This document shows, one piece after another, positions 19,417-28,139 of a stretch of 64,000 nt of DNA (position 1 is the stretch's first letter; every line of letters starts with the position of its first letter). Source of the DNA: an uncultured Bacteroidota bacterium (GTDB lineage Bacteria > Bacteroidota > Bacteroidia > Chitinophagales > Chitinophagaceae). Under the pieces are notes generated by a model. It was not told the DNA's origin. It saw only the letters and a list, made by a program, of their open reading frames with translations, and made no database searches. The translations under genes were made by a program, and so were the position numbers. The DNA lies in NCBI GenBank assembly GCA_903865435.1, contig CAIPJS010000020.1:49102-113101 (forward strand). Reading direction: 5' to 3'.

Positions 19417-19884
19417 TTAAAATCCTCGTCTTCTGTTCATTTCAAAGTGAATTTTTCTTAAAAATTCTCTTTCCAATCTTAATGCATTGTTCACACGCTC
19501 CTCGGATTTTAAAACTGGTTTTAAATCGGTTTTATATTTTTTTCTGGCATTTAACATAGCTTCTTGAAATACGATTTCATCTTCGGCCTTAGTTTTTATA
19601 ATTTCTTGTACAGCTTGCTTATAAGTTTCATTGATTGGCCAAAATTGTTCTGCTTCGGCTTTAGTCAATCCAAGCTTTTCGGTAATGAATTGCACTTTTA
19701 GTAATTCAATACGTTCCATATTTTGTTTTCTATCTCCTCTCATCATTCTATGCCCCCTCATATCACCAGGCGCTCTATTTTCAAAAGGAGGTGGTGGAAG
19801 TGGTTGCTTACGATCGGGATTGTTTTGTGCAGTTGCTTTAAAAAGTAATAATGCAAACAAACTGCTAATAATGATTCTCTTCAT
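19417..19884 (-). CDS. Spy/CpxP/CnrX-like periplasmic sensor or chaperone
   Basis: 155 residues with a signal peptide ending in ATAQ. A Pro-rich and Met/His-rich segment follows (RGHRMMRGDRK near residue 45), then an all-helical region with LGLTKAEAEQFWPINETY, which resembles the LTxxQ-type repeats of Spy/CpxP and metal-resistance (CnrX-like) proteins. It is the third gene after an ECF sigma factor and a membrane anti-sigma-like protein, the arrangement seen in metal-sensing CnrYXH systems. The sensing role is inference. Confidence 0.7.
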   Translation of the reverse strand: MKRIIISSLFALLLFKATAQNNPDRKQPLPPPPFENRAPGDMRGHRMMRGDRKQNMERIELLKVQFITEKLGLTKAEAEQFWPINETYKQAVQEIIKTKAEDEIVFQEAMLNARKKYKTDLKPVLKSEERVNNALRLEREFLRKIHFEMNRRRGF

Positions 19885-19909
19885 AATTATTAATATTAAT
19901 GGTGTGTTA

Positions 19910-20386
19910 TTATTGTGTTAGCGATTGATGAATTTTCTGAATTTCATTTTCGTTGAAGGATTGTAGCGAAGTATTTTCTTTGGTAAGATCCGCATCTATA
20001 TCTAATTCAGCTATGGCCTCATTGTTGTTGATATAATTTATTATTTCATCATTTGGAATTTCTTGAATAGAAACAAGCGCTGTACTCATTTTTTTAAGAT
20101 TGTTATTGTTCATCAAATAGGTGCCAGCTACTACAGTAATGAATGCTGCTGCTACTGCCATTCTTGCATAATTATTAAAAAATAGATTCCTCCATTCAAA
20201 AGTTTTTTGCTGATTCATTTTTTCCGAATGAATGCGCGTAAGCATTTTTTCGGGGAAGGATTCAAAGTAATTAAATGGGGCATCTGTATTGGTCAGATTG
20301 AATTGATTTAATTGATCCTTTTCTATTATGGATTCAACCCATTGCTGGTCCTCACTTAAAGTGGTATTGCCCTTTATTAATTTCAT
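19910..20386 (-). CDS. Membrane anti-sigma-factor-like protein
   Basis: 158 residues. The N-terminal half (1-70) would be cytoplasmic, one membrane helix lies at about 75-95, and about 60 residues are periplasmic. This topology and its position 33 nt after the ECF sigma factor suit an anti-sigma factor. No zinc-binding HxxxCxxC motif of the ZAS class is seen, so the identification rests on context and topology. The Spy-like gene starts 25 nt downstream. Confidence 0.65.
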   Translation of the reverse strand: MKLIKGNTTLSEDQQWVESIIEKDQLNQFNLTNTDAPFNYFESFPEKMLTRIHSEKMNQQKTFEWRNLFFNNYARMAVAAAFITVVAGTYLMNNNNLKKMSTALVSIQEIPNDEIINYINNNEAIAELDIDADLTKENTSLQSFNENEIQKIHQSLTQ

Positions 20387-20419
20387 GATGTTTATTGGAT
20401 AGTGGTTTGGGTAAGAAGT

Positions 20420-20962
20420 TTAAAGTGCAGTTACAAATTTTTCAATTTTCTTGACTGCTTGATGAAAATTGGCCTTTGCCCCGCCTACCGTGGTCCCCAT
20501 GATACCAGCAATTTTTTCATAATCGTAGCCCTCAAAATACCTTAGCATGAACACAATCCTCTGTTTTTCAGGTAGTTGCTTAATGGAACGGTCTAAGGCA
20601 ATTTGAATTTCGGTGCTTTTGGGTTCGTCGCTGCTGCCTGTAGCGTTTTCATAGGTGAACAAATCGTCATTTGAAAGCCTTGAACCCTGCTTTTTTTGTT
20701 TTTGTATGTAATTTAAGGTCTCATTGTAGGCCACCCTAAAAAGCCAAGTGGTAAACTCGCTTTCCATTTTAAAGCCATCTAATTTATTCCATACTTTAAT
20801 CCATACCATTTGAGCAATGTCATCTGCATCAGCATGTTCCAGAACCATCCGTTTAATTTGGTAATATACTTTTTGTTGATGTTTGCGCATCAATTCGGTG
20901 AACACCGCTTCTCTATTACTTGATTGTTGAAATTGAATAATTAGGGCTTGATCACTTGACAT
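20420..20962 (-). CDS. ECF-type RNA polymerase sigma factor
   Basis: 180 residues. Region 2 includes HADADDIAQMVWIKVW and TWLFRVAYNE; region 4 includes LPEKQRIVFMLRYFEGYDYEKIAGIMG with a helix-turn-helix. Length and layout are those of extracytoplasmic-function sigma factors. It leads an operon with an anti-sigma-like membrane protein and a Spy-like periplasmic protein and is divergent from the M28 peptidase, so it probably directs transcription of an envelope or metal stress response and of its own operon. Confidence 0.92.
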   Translation of the reverse strand: MSSDQALIIQFQQSSNREAVFTELMRKHQQKVYYQIKRMVLEHADADDIAQMVWIKVWNKLDGFKMESEFTTWLFRVAYNETLNYIQKQKKQGSRLSNDDLFTYENATGSSDEPKSTEIQIALDRSIKQLPEKQRIVFMLRYFEGYDYEKIAGIMGTTVGGAKANFHQAVKKIEKFVTAL

Positions 20963-21104
20963 AATATGCTAATGTAAGGAATACTTTGAAGGATATTTAA
21001 AGTTTTATTTGATCTATTCTATTTTGACCATTTCATAATTTTGTCTATTTTCCCATTCTTAAAAAATCAGTGAATACTGTAAACCTTTCCAAAATTATAT
21101 TTTT

Positions 21105-22400
21105 ATGAAATGTATTAAAATTTATTTTTTATTAGCGGTGTTGATGAGTGGCCAATTTGCTTTGGCACAAAGTATAGACAATATCATTACTAAATCAGAA
21201 ACAGAACGTATCGAAAAATATTTATCCTCAGATGAATTAGAAGGGCGTAAAACATTTAGCAAAGGCATTGACAAAGCTGCAGCGTTTATTGCCAATGAAT
21301 TTGAACAAACAGGTTTAGCAAAATTTAAAAATAGCAGCAATTATTTGCAATCTTTTACAAGAATGTCGGCCAAATTTATTAATGCATCTGGAAATTTTGA
21401 TGGCACCACTATTGATCAAAAAAATATAATAGTGGTAACGCCTCAAGCTAATTTTTCTATTACTGAAACAAGTGGGTATGAGCTTGTGAAAATAAATAAG
21501 GAAGATAATTTAAATATGGCCATTAGAAAATATATGGGGGCGGGGAAAAACTATTTAATACTTTTAGATGAATCGTTTGCGCAGAACTTTGGCAGGTTAA
21601 CTAATTTAAAATCTAATATCACTGAAAATCAAAAATCGGTTGTTTTTGTATTAAGTAATTTAACACCTACAAAATTTACTATTGAAGCAACACACAAAAT
21701 TGAAAGTTTAAATTTAGCCAATGTGGTATCGGTGATTCCTGGCAAGTCACTACCCAATGAGTATGTAATTTTTTCTGGGCATTATGATCATTTAGGTATT
21801 AATAGTGCAAGAGCAGTGAATGGAGATAGTATTTATAATGGAGCCAATGATGATGCAGCAGGTACCACTGCTATGATTTTGCTTTCAAAATATTATAAAA
21901 AATTAAATAATAATGAACGCACTTTAGTTTTTGCAGCTTTTACTGCCGAAGAAGTAGGAGGTTTTGGTGCACAATATTTTTCGAAACAATTTGATCCAGC
22001 AACGGTGAAAGCTATGTTCAATTTAGAAATGATTGGTACAGAAAGTAAGTGGGGCAGAAACAGTGCTTACATTACGGGCTATGAAAAAACCGACATGGGC
22101 GCCATTTTGCAAAAGAATTTAGCGGGTACTGCCTTTACTTTTTATCCAGACCCTTATACCGATCAAAATTTATTTTATAGATCTGACAACGCCACATTAG
22201 CAAGATTAGGTGTGCCAGCGCATACCATTTCCACTTCTAAAATGGACAATGAGCCCAATTATCATAAGCCTAGTGATGAATTTCAAACTTTGGATATAGA
22301 TAATATGACAGAGATAATTAAAGCAATTGCAAAGAGTGCGCAAACTATTATTTCCGGAAAGGATACACCCACAAGAGTTGATGCATCTCAATTAAAATAA
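21105..22400 (+). CDS. Secreted M28-family zinc aminopeptidase
   Basis: 431 residues with a signal peptide ending in ALAQ. The dizinc site of M28 is complete: GHYDHLG, GANDDAAGT, FTAEEVGGFGAQYF, an Asp/Glu pair in FNLEMIGTE, and His in VPAHTIS/NYHKPSDE. It would remove N-terminal residues from peptides in the periplasm or outside the cell. TAATTTTG at 21036-21043 matches the Bacteroidota -7 box, although the nearest upstream TTTG is 24 nt away rather than about 20. It converges on the asparaginase-domain gene. Confidence 0.92.
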   Translation: MKCIKIYFLLAVLMSGQFALAQSIDNIITKSETERIEKYLSSDELEGRKTFSKGIDKAAAFIANEFEQTGLAKFKNSSNYLQSFTRMSAKFINASGNFDGTTIDQKNIIVVTPQANFSITETSGYELVKINKEDNLNMAIRKYMGAGKNYLILLDESFAQNFGRLTNLKSNITENQKSVVFVLSNLTPTKFTIEATHKIESLNLANVVSVIPGKSLPNEYVIFSGHYDHLGINSARAVNGDSIYNGANDDAAGTTAMILLSKYYKKLNNNERTLVFAAFTAEEVGGFGAQYFSKQFDPATVKAMFNLEMIGTESKWGRNSAYITGYEKTDMGAILQKNLAGTAFTFYPDPYTDQNLFYRSDNATLARLGVPAHTISTSKMDNEPNYHKPSDEFQTLDIDNMTEIIKAIAKSAQTIISGKDTPTRVDASQLK

Positions 22401-22420
22401 TACTTTCTAGCGTATAAAAT

Positions 22421-22912
22421 CTAAATGGCTTCAAATACGCCTTTATCGGTATTTTTTTGAACCTTATCAGCTTCAAATATTTTTCCATTCATGGCTATGT
22501 ATACGCCAGGGTTTAAAACTTGTACAAAGGCAAGGGCGCTTCCTAAATTAAATAAACCATCAGAGCTACCAAATTTATAAGGCACCATGGCGCCCGTAAG
22601 CACAATGGTTTTGTCTTTACAATGTTTTGTTAAATAAGAAGCAGTAAGGGTCATGGTATCGGTACCATGGGTAATTAATATTTTATGCTCATTTGCTGCA
22701 TTGCATGCTGCGGCTATCTTTTGTCTGTCTGCCTCTACAAACTCTAAACTATCTTTGAGCATCAAGGTATCAATTGAAAGTGCTAAACGACTTCTTCCCA
22801 ATTGAAGCATTTCAAATAAATGGGTTTCATTAAAATACAAAGTACCATTGAGTTCATTGTATGCTTTATCAAATGTGCCGCCAGTAATAAATACTTTTAT
22901 ACCCGAGTCCAT
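22421..22912 (-). CDS. Short asparaginase-domain protein
   Basis: 163 residues. Only the N-terminal asparaginase domain is present: VFITGGTFDK carries the first catalytic Thr, and ITHGTDTMTLTASYL carries the second Thr-Asp pair. Full asparaginases have about 330 residues, but stand-alone short versions of this size are common in proteobacteria and Bacteroidota, so this is probably a natural form and not a truncation. Its activity is unproven. It starts 6 nt after the stop of the esterase gene and ends the S41-VOC-esterase series. Confidence 0.8.
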   Translation of the reverse strand: MDSGIKVFITGGTFDKAYNELNGTLYFNETHLFEMLQLGRSRLALSIDTLMLKDSLEFVEADRQKIAAACNAANEHKILITHGTDTMTLTASYLTKHCKDKTIVLTGAMVPYKFGSSDGLFNLGSALAFVQVLNPGVYIAMNGKIFEADKVQKNTDKGVFEAI

Positions 22913-22918
22913 ACATTT

Positions 22919-23797
22919 TTATTTTTGACGAAAGTTATCTCCAATAAATGAAAGGGCATCTACAATTCCAGTTCTCCAATAAGTCCAATTGTGTGCACCA
23001 TCTCTCATTCTAAATTCATGCGGAACTTTTTTATTAATTAAAACAATATGTAATTCTGAATTACTAACAGTTAAAAAATCATCATCACCGCAATCTATCC
23101 AATACTTTACGGTAGACAATTCTGCGGTTGTTTTTTTCTCAATAATGGCCATGGGGCTATTCGCTTGCCAAGCAGCTGTTAACCTGTCTTTGCCTTTTAA
23201 ATTTTTCCCCATTGAACTTCCAAATAATGAATTATACATATTATCTGATAAATTAACAATATCATTATCTGTCCATACGGCAGCACTTAAAGGTGCTGAG
23301 GCTACAAATAAATTTGGATATTTTAAAGCGTACATTAAAGCGCCATAGCCGCCCATAGATAGTCCAGCAATGCCTCGGTATTTTCTTTCTGCTTTTACTT
23401 TATATGTTTTCTCAATATGCGGAATCAATTCTTTTATAAAAAAATCTTCATAATTCATACTGCCATCTGCTGCATTGATGTAAAAACTAGTAAAGCCATC
23501 TGGCGTTACAATAATCATGGGAGGCATTTTGCCCGATTTAATTCCTTCATCTGCCAATCGATTGATTTCCCCAAATTGAATCCAACCATCATCTGCATCT
23601 CCATATCCATGCAATAAATAAGTCACTGGATAAGCACGATCGCTGGTATTGTAATCATTGGGTAAGTAGATAGAATAGTGTACCTCTCTATTTAGGATGG
23701 CACTTTTAATTACCTGCTTTTCTTTCACAATGCCTTGTGCAAAAAGTCCAATTGTAAAAGAAAAAATAAATAAGAGCAGTAGTTGAAATTTTTTCAT
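22919..23797 (-). CDS. Secreted esterase (esterase D / feruloyl-esterase-like)
   Basis: 292 residues with a signal peptide ending in LFAQ. It is an alpha/beta-hydrolase with LLHGYGDADDGW near the N-terminus, nucleophile motif GLSMGGYGAL, acid segment DCGDDDF and a C-terminal His in GAHNWTYW. This is the esterase D/feruloyl-esterase/mycolyl-transferase-like (PF00756) pattern. It lies between the VOC gene (43 nt) and the asparaginase-domain gene (6 nt). Confidence 0.88.
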   Translation of the reverse strand: MKKFQLLLLFIFSFTIGLFAQGIVKEKQVIKSAILNREVHYSIYLPNDYNTSDRAYPVTYLLHGYGDADDGWIQFGEINRLADEGIKSGKMPPMIIVTPDGFTSFYINAADGSMNYEDFFIKELIPHIEKTYKVKAERKYRGIAGLSMGGYGALMYALKYPNLFVASAPLSAAVWTDNDIVNLSDNMYNSLFGSSMGKNLKGKDRLTAAWQANSPMAIIEKKTTAELSTVKYWIDCGDDDFLTVSNSELHIVLINKKVPHEFRMRDGAHNWTYWRTGIVDALSFIGDNFRQK

Positions 23798-23840
23798 AAA
23801 ATTATTTTGAGTTATTCTTCAAGTTTTTCTAATCTACGAA

Positions 23841-24290
23841 TTAATAATTATCATCATTAATCTCAATCCAATAGCCGTCTGGATCTTGCACCCATATTTG
23901 ATGCACTCCATCCACTCTAGTCGTAATTGCGTTTTTATTACCACTCACATCTTCATAGGGCCAATTGGCCGCGTTTAATTTTGTTATGAAGCTATTGAAA
24001 TCTGGTGCGGTAAAACAAGTATGTTGATTTTTATAGTATTCTTTTTTTTGATTAGACCCTTTAATTACATGCAACATGGTATGTTCGCCAGTGCTATACC
24101 AAATATGTTTGGCATCATGAAAAGGTTCTGGAACGCTATCTAACCCAATTATTTTACTGTAAAAATTGCCAGTTTTTTCCAAGTCAATAACAAAAATGGC
24201 AGTATGGTTTAAGTGCAGTTTTGTATTTTTTTGTTGCGCTTGCACATTTAATAAAAAAGCCAAGCATAGTAAGGTGTACATTATTTTCAT
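23841..24290 (-). CDS. Exported VOC/glyoxalase-superfamily protein
   Basis: 149 residues with a signal peptide ending in VQAQ, which is unusual for this normally cytoplasmic fold. The two beta-alpha-beta-beta-beta modules are visible (LHLNHTAIFVIDLEKTGNFY; TRVDGVHQIWVQDPDGYWIEI), with metal-ligand candidates His in LNHTA and Glu in WIEIND. Such proteins bind a metal and act on small molecules; the substrate is unknown. It follows the S41 peptidase by 60 nt. Confidence 0.82.
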   Translation of the reverse strand: MKIMYTLLCLAFLLNVQAQQKNTKLHLNHTAIFVIDLEKTGNFYSKIIGLDSVPEPFHDAKHIWYSTGEHTMLHVIKGSNQKKEYYKNQHTCFTAPDFNSFITKLNAANWPYEDVSGNKNAITTRVDGVHQIWVQDPDGYWIEINDDNY

Positions 24291-24350
24291 AGAAGCATTC
24301 GTTTTAATAATTCTAAGATACTAAAAACAAATCTTCAATATAAAATTATT

Positions 24351-25757
24351 TTATGGATGCTTTGGTGGATGTTGGTACATATCATGTTTATCCATCATCT
24401 TATTATCGGAGAGTCCTTCTGTTTGAACTAAAATAGTATGCTTATTTATATTTTGTATGGTACTATTGGTTACATATGCTACGCCCCCAATGATATTTAA
24501 AGCTTTGTTCAAGACTGTTTCTGCTGGGTCACCTAATAATTTAAAAGGCAATACATTGTCAACTACTAGGTAATTGGGCGCAAAACCATTTACAGTGCCG
24601 TAATCCGATTGCCCTAAGGAATTGGCAATCTTAAAAGTGATGGGCTGCAAACCAAAATTCCATCTTTTTTGATCATCTGTGATGGTAAAAGAACCTACAT
24701 TTTTACCATAAGTATGTTCACCTACTAAGAGGACATCCATAAATGGTTTTAAATTGTTGATGACAAGTTCACTTGCCGAAGCAGTGTTATTGGCGGTAAG
24801 TACAAACACCCTATTTAAATTACCCAAATTGTTTGGTTCATTTTGAAAATTGGTAACAAATGCACTCGTTCCAGATTGCTTGTTTAAAGTTTGCGTATAA
24901 CTGTCATTGTATATTTTTTTATTCATTACGGTATTGACTCTAGTACCTAAATCTTTTACAATTAAATTAGTAAGTAAATCGGAAGAGGTCACATATCCAC
25001 CACCATTGTAGCGTAAATCAATAATTAATTCATTGACGCCCTTGGATTTAAATCGACCAAATACAGCTCTCAAGCTGTCATCAAAACTGATTAAAAATTG
25101 AGTGTAAGCAAAATAACCTACTTTTTTCCCTGACCAATTAATGACTGTATCAATTAAAATGGGGTTGGTTTGTAATTCAACCTTAGTGATAGAAAGACTC
25201 TTGTTATTGCTGCTGAATACACCGTTTGTATAAATTCCAAAACTTAATTTCAAAGTTTCATTTTGTAAAATGGAACTGTAGTTTTTTGTAGTAATGGTTT
25301 GATCATCTACTGATAAAATAATGTCACCTCTTTTTAAGCCCGCATTTTCTGCCGGGCTCCCTTTTAATACATAAGCAATTACTAAAGCAATGGGACCATC
25401 TGGTTTTGCATTGTCTGTTAAAAATGCATTTAGCTTTACACCTAAAATTTTATTTACGCCATTCAATTGATTGATTAAGTTGGCGGAGCTACTATCTATC
25501 CAGGAAAATCGATCTGTATTTCCATAGTCATACAATATGGAAGTAAAATAATTCATTGGGTTGCTACTTAAGTTGGTGGCAGACAAGGCCGGCATTTTGG
25601 TAGACCATAAATAATAGCTGCTCATGCTTTGATAAATCCAATTGTTTACATCTTCATTAGAATAACTTACCCCATTCATTTTATCGCCAATTTCTTTTTT
25701 ACAAGAAAATAATGCAAGCGCAATAAATAAAGTAAGAATTATTTTTTTAATATACAT
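24351..25757 (-). CDS. S41-family peptidase lipoprotein with PDZ domain
   Basis: 468 residues. The N-terminus is a lipoprotein signal (LFSC, Cys19). A PDZ-like domain spans about 95-190 (SPAENAGLKRGDIILSVDD), followed by the S41 protease domain. Catalytic Ser lies in NTASASELV and the Lys in HTYGKNVGSF, as in C-terminal processing peptidases and tricorn-like proteases. The last 30 residues are polar and His/Met-rich. It is divergent from the DUF1684 gene and leads the VOC-esterase-asparaginase series. Confidence 0.9.
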   Translation of the reverse strand: MYIKKIILTLFIALALFSCKKEIGDKMNGVSYSNEDVNNWIYQSMSSYYLWSTKMPALSATNLSSNPMNYFTSILYDYGNTDRFSWIDSSSANLINQLNGVNKILGVKLNAFLTDNAKPDGPIALVIAYVLKGSPAENAGLKRGDIILSVDDQTITTKNYSSILQNETLKLSFGIYTNGVFSSNNKSLSITKVELQTNPILIDTVINWSGKKVGYFAYTQFLISFDDSLRAVFGRFKSKGVNELIIDLRYNGGGYVTSSDLLTNLIVKDLGTRVNTVMNKKIYNDSYTQTLNKQSGTSAFVTNFQNEPNNLGNLNRVFVLTANNTASASELVINNLKPFMDVLLVGEHTYGKNVGSFTITDDQKRWNFGLQPITFKIANSLGQSDYGTVNGFAPNYLVVDNVLPFKLLGDPAETVLNKALNIIGGVAYVTNSTIQNINKHTILVQTEGLSDNKMMDKHDMYQHPPKHP

Positions 25758-25839
25758 AAGGCTTCTATGCTTTAAAATTAGTAAAAAACGGGATGCAAAG
25801 GACTTAAAATTTCTTAAGTTTTATTTGGAAGCATTCTTT

Positions 25840-25870
25840 TTTGTAAGGGCCGCAAATAAGCTTAATTTTG
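25840..25870 (+). promoter_or_regulatory. Bacteroidota-type promoter for the DUF1684 gene
   Basis: TTTG at 25840-25843, 19 nt, then TAATTTTG at 25863-25870: an exact fit to the -33/-7 consensus TTTG-N19-21-TAnnTTTG recognised by the primary sigma factor of this phylum. Transcription would start near 25877, about 30 nt before the ATG at 25908. Confidence 0.65.
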
Positions 25871-25907
25871 AGTGCTGATGCTACTTTAATTGGCTTCAAC
25901 ATACTAT

Positions 25908-26798
25908 ATGAAAAAATACTTATTCCTTTTAATGCTTACTGCCAATCATCTTTTTTTGTTTGGTCAAAATAAGAATCATTATGTTCAATCCATTAATGAA
26001 TGGCATGCTAAAAGAGAAAACGATCTTAAACAACCCAATGGCTGGTTAAATTTAGAAGGGCTTTTTTGGTTGCACAAAGGAGCGAATAGTTTTGGTAAGG
26101 CAGAAGGCATGGACAGTAAATATGCCAATAAGGAATTTCCTGATTACTTAGGTGATTTTATTTATGAAGGTGATTCTGTACAATGGGTCAATAAAAACAA
26201 CAACAGCGTAAAAATTGATAATAAAGAAATTAAGGGAGATCAAACTATTCCTATATTTAAAACGGATGGACTTGCGAAAACCATGGACTGGAGTCATTTT
26301 AGTTGGGTAGTCATCAAAAGAGAAGATAAAGTAGGCATCCGATTTAGAAATTTACAAGCAGCCACTTTGAAAGCGTTTAAAGGCATTGAGCGTTTCCCAG
26401 TAGATTCTACTTGGAGATTAAAAGCAGTATTGGTACAACCAGAACAAAATTTATTAATGATCACCAATGTGCTCGGACAAACTACGGCTCAAAAAAGTGC
26501 TGGCAGATTGTTGTTTACCATCAATAAAAAAGAATATACTTTGGATGTTATAGACGAAGGGGGACCCAATTTGTTTATTGTCTTTGGAGATGAAACAGCA
26601 GGTAAAACTACTTATGGAGCCGGTCGTTTTATTGATATTCCAAAGCCAGATGCTTTGGGCAATACCGAAATAGATTTCAACAAAGCTTACAATCCGCCCT
26701 GTGCCTTTACCGCTTTTGCCACTTGCCCTTTACCTCCTCCACAAAACAGATTAAAAGTGAGCATTGTGGCAGGTGAAAAAAATTATGGTCATCACTAA
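25908..26798 (+). CDS. DUF1684-family exported protein
   Basis: 296 residues from the ATG at 25908, which gives a clean signal peptide (MKKYLFLLMLTANHLFLFGQ); a longer frame from TTG at 25890 adds six residues and is less likely. The mature protein has NEWHAKRENDLKQPNGWLNLEG, typical of DUF1684, and a C-terminal YGAGRFIDIP / DFNKAYNPPCAFT segment. The function of the family is unknown. The nucleotide-sugar dehydrogenase starts 24 nt downstream. Confidence 0.85.
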   Translation: MKKYLFLLMLTANHLFLFGQNKNHYVQSINEWHAKRENDLKQPNGWLNLEGLFWLHKGANSFGKAEGMDSKYANKEFPDYLGDFIYEGDSVQWVNKNNNSVKIDNKEIKGDQTIPIFKTDGLAKTMDWSHFSWVVIKREDKVGIRFRNLQAATLKAFKGIERFPVDSTWRLKAVLVQPEQNLLMITNVLGQTTAQKSAGRLLFTINKKEYTLDVIDEGGPNLFIVFGDETAGKTTYGAGRFIDIPKPDALGNTEIDFNKAYNPPCAFTAFATCPLPPPQNRLKVSIVAGEKNYGHH

Positions 26799-26822
26799 TC
26801 AGACCATTAACTTTGGCTGGAA

Positions 26823-28094
26823 ATGGACCATTCACTATATACATTTGATTCAATTGCTGTTATTGGCTTAGGCTATGTAGGCTTGCCATTGGCGGTAGCA
26901 TTTGGAAAAAAATATAAGGTGATTGGTTTTGATATTGATGCAAGTAGAATCAAAGCATTAAAAAATGGGACCGATCGTACGCTGCAAACCACTGCTGAAG
27001 AAATACAAGCTGCCCATCAATTAAGTTTTAGTGATCATTTAAATGAAATAAAAAATTGTAGGATCTATATCATTACCGTACCCACACCTGTAGATGCATT
27101 AAAGCAACCCGATTTAAAACCTTTACTAAAAGCTTCTGAAATGATAGGAGGTATTTTAAAAAAAGGCGATTTGGTTATTTATGAAAGTACCGTGTATCCT
27201 GGTTGTACAGAAGAAGATTGTGTACCCGTTTTAGAAAAAGCAAGTAAATTAAAATTCAATCAAGATTTTTATTGTGGTTATTCTCCAGAAAGAATCAATC
27301 CAGGAGATAAAATTAATACGCTTACAAAAATCATTAAAGTGACTTCGGGTTCTACATCCGATATTGCCAATCAAGTTGATGCATTATATGCAAGCATTAT
27401 AACAGCAGGAACGCACAAAGCACCCAGTATTAAAGTAGCAGAAGCTGCTAAGTCAATCGAAAATGCACAAAGAGATATTAATATTTCTTTTGTGAATGAA
27501 TTGGCCTTGATATTTGATCGAATGAACATTGATACGCAAGATGTATTGGTTGCGGCTGCCACAAAATGGAATTTTTTACCCTTTAAACCGGGCTTAGTAG
27601 GCGGGCATTGTATTGGCGTGGATCCTTATTACTTGGCACATAAAGCAAGTAGCTTAGGCTATCATCCGCAAGTCATTTTATCGGGGAGACATGTGAATGA
27701 TCAAATGAGTGCCTTTGTAACCAATAAAGTGGTTCAACTTTTAACGACTAATAAAATAAATAGCAAAGGTGCAAAGGTTTTATTGTTGGGCGTTACTTTT
27801 AAAGAGAATTGCCCAGACATTAGAAATTCCAAAGCTTTTGAAATTTATCATTTGCTAAAAGAACAAGGGACAGAAGTTTTTGCTTTTGATCCTTTTGCCA
27901 ATGCGGAGGAGGTAGCTGAAAAGCATCAAATACATTTGGTGACTCAATTAGCCACCTACGATGCCATCGTATTAACCGTAGCACATGATTTTTTTAAATC
28001 ATTGAATTATGCAAGCTTAAAAGCAACTAAGGATTCGGTTATATACGATACCAAGGCTTTCTTAGACAAAAGCATTATCACCGCAAGACTCTAA
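26823..28094 (+). CDS. UDP-sugar 6-dehydrogenase family (TviB/WbpA-like nucleotide-sugar dehydrogenase)
   Basis: 423 residues. The N-terminal Rossmann domain (VIGLGYVGLPLA) binds NAD. The catalytic Cys263 lies in VGGHCIGVDPYYLA, and the C-terminal UDP-binding domain has GVTFKENCPDIRNSK. This family oxidises UDP-GlcNAc, UDP-GalNAc or similar sugars to uronic acids for capsule or O-antigen. The motifs with FKENCPD point to the TviB (UDP-GlcNAc/GalNAc) branch and not to UDP-glucose dehydrogenase. No other polysaccharide genes are nearby. Confidence 0.92.
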   Translation: MDHSLYTFDSIAVIGLGYVGLPLAVAFGKKYKVIGFDIDASRIKALKNGTDRTLQTTAEEIQAAHQLSFSDHLNEIKNCRIYIITVPTPVDALKQPDLKPLLKASEMIGGILKKGDLVIYESTVYPGCTEEDCVPVLEKASKLKFNQDFYCGYSPERINPGDKINTLTKIIKVTSGSTSDIANQVDALYASIITAGTHKAPSIKVAEAAKSIENAQRDINISFVNELALIFDRMNIDTQDVLVAAATKWNFLPFKPGLVGGHCIGVDPYYLAHKASSLGYHPQVILSGRHVNDQMSAFVTNKVVQLLTTNKINSKGAKVLLLGVTFKENCPDIRNSKAFEIYHLLKEQGTEVFAFDPFANAEEVAEKHQIHLVTQLATYDAIVLTVAHDFFKSLNYASLKATKDSVIYDTKAFLDKSIITARL

Positions 28095-28139
28095 CCATGT
28101 CTTCAACTAATCTTCTCTGAGCTTCTTTTTGCAAATTTT

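Noticed and set aside
22421..22912. Asparaginase read as a truncated pseudogene
   Set aside because: The single-domain form has an intact start, stop and both Thr motifs, and stand-alone short versions are common in other bacteria.
22989..23348. 119-codon open frame on the plus strand
   Set aside because: Antisense to the esterase with a complete catalytic triad; no domain or start signal.
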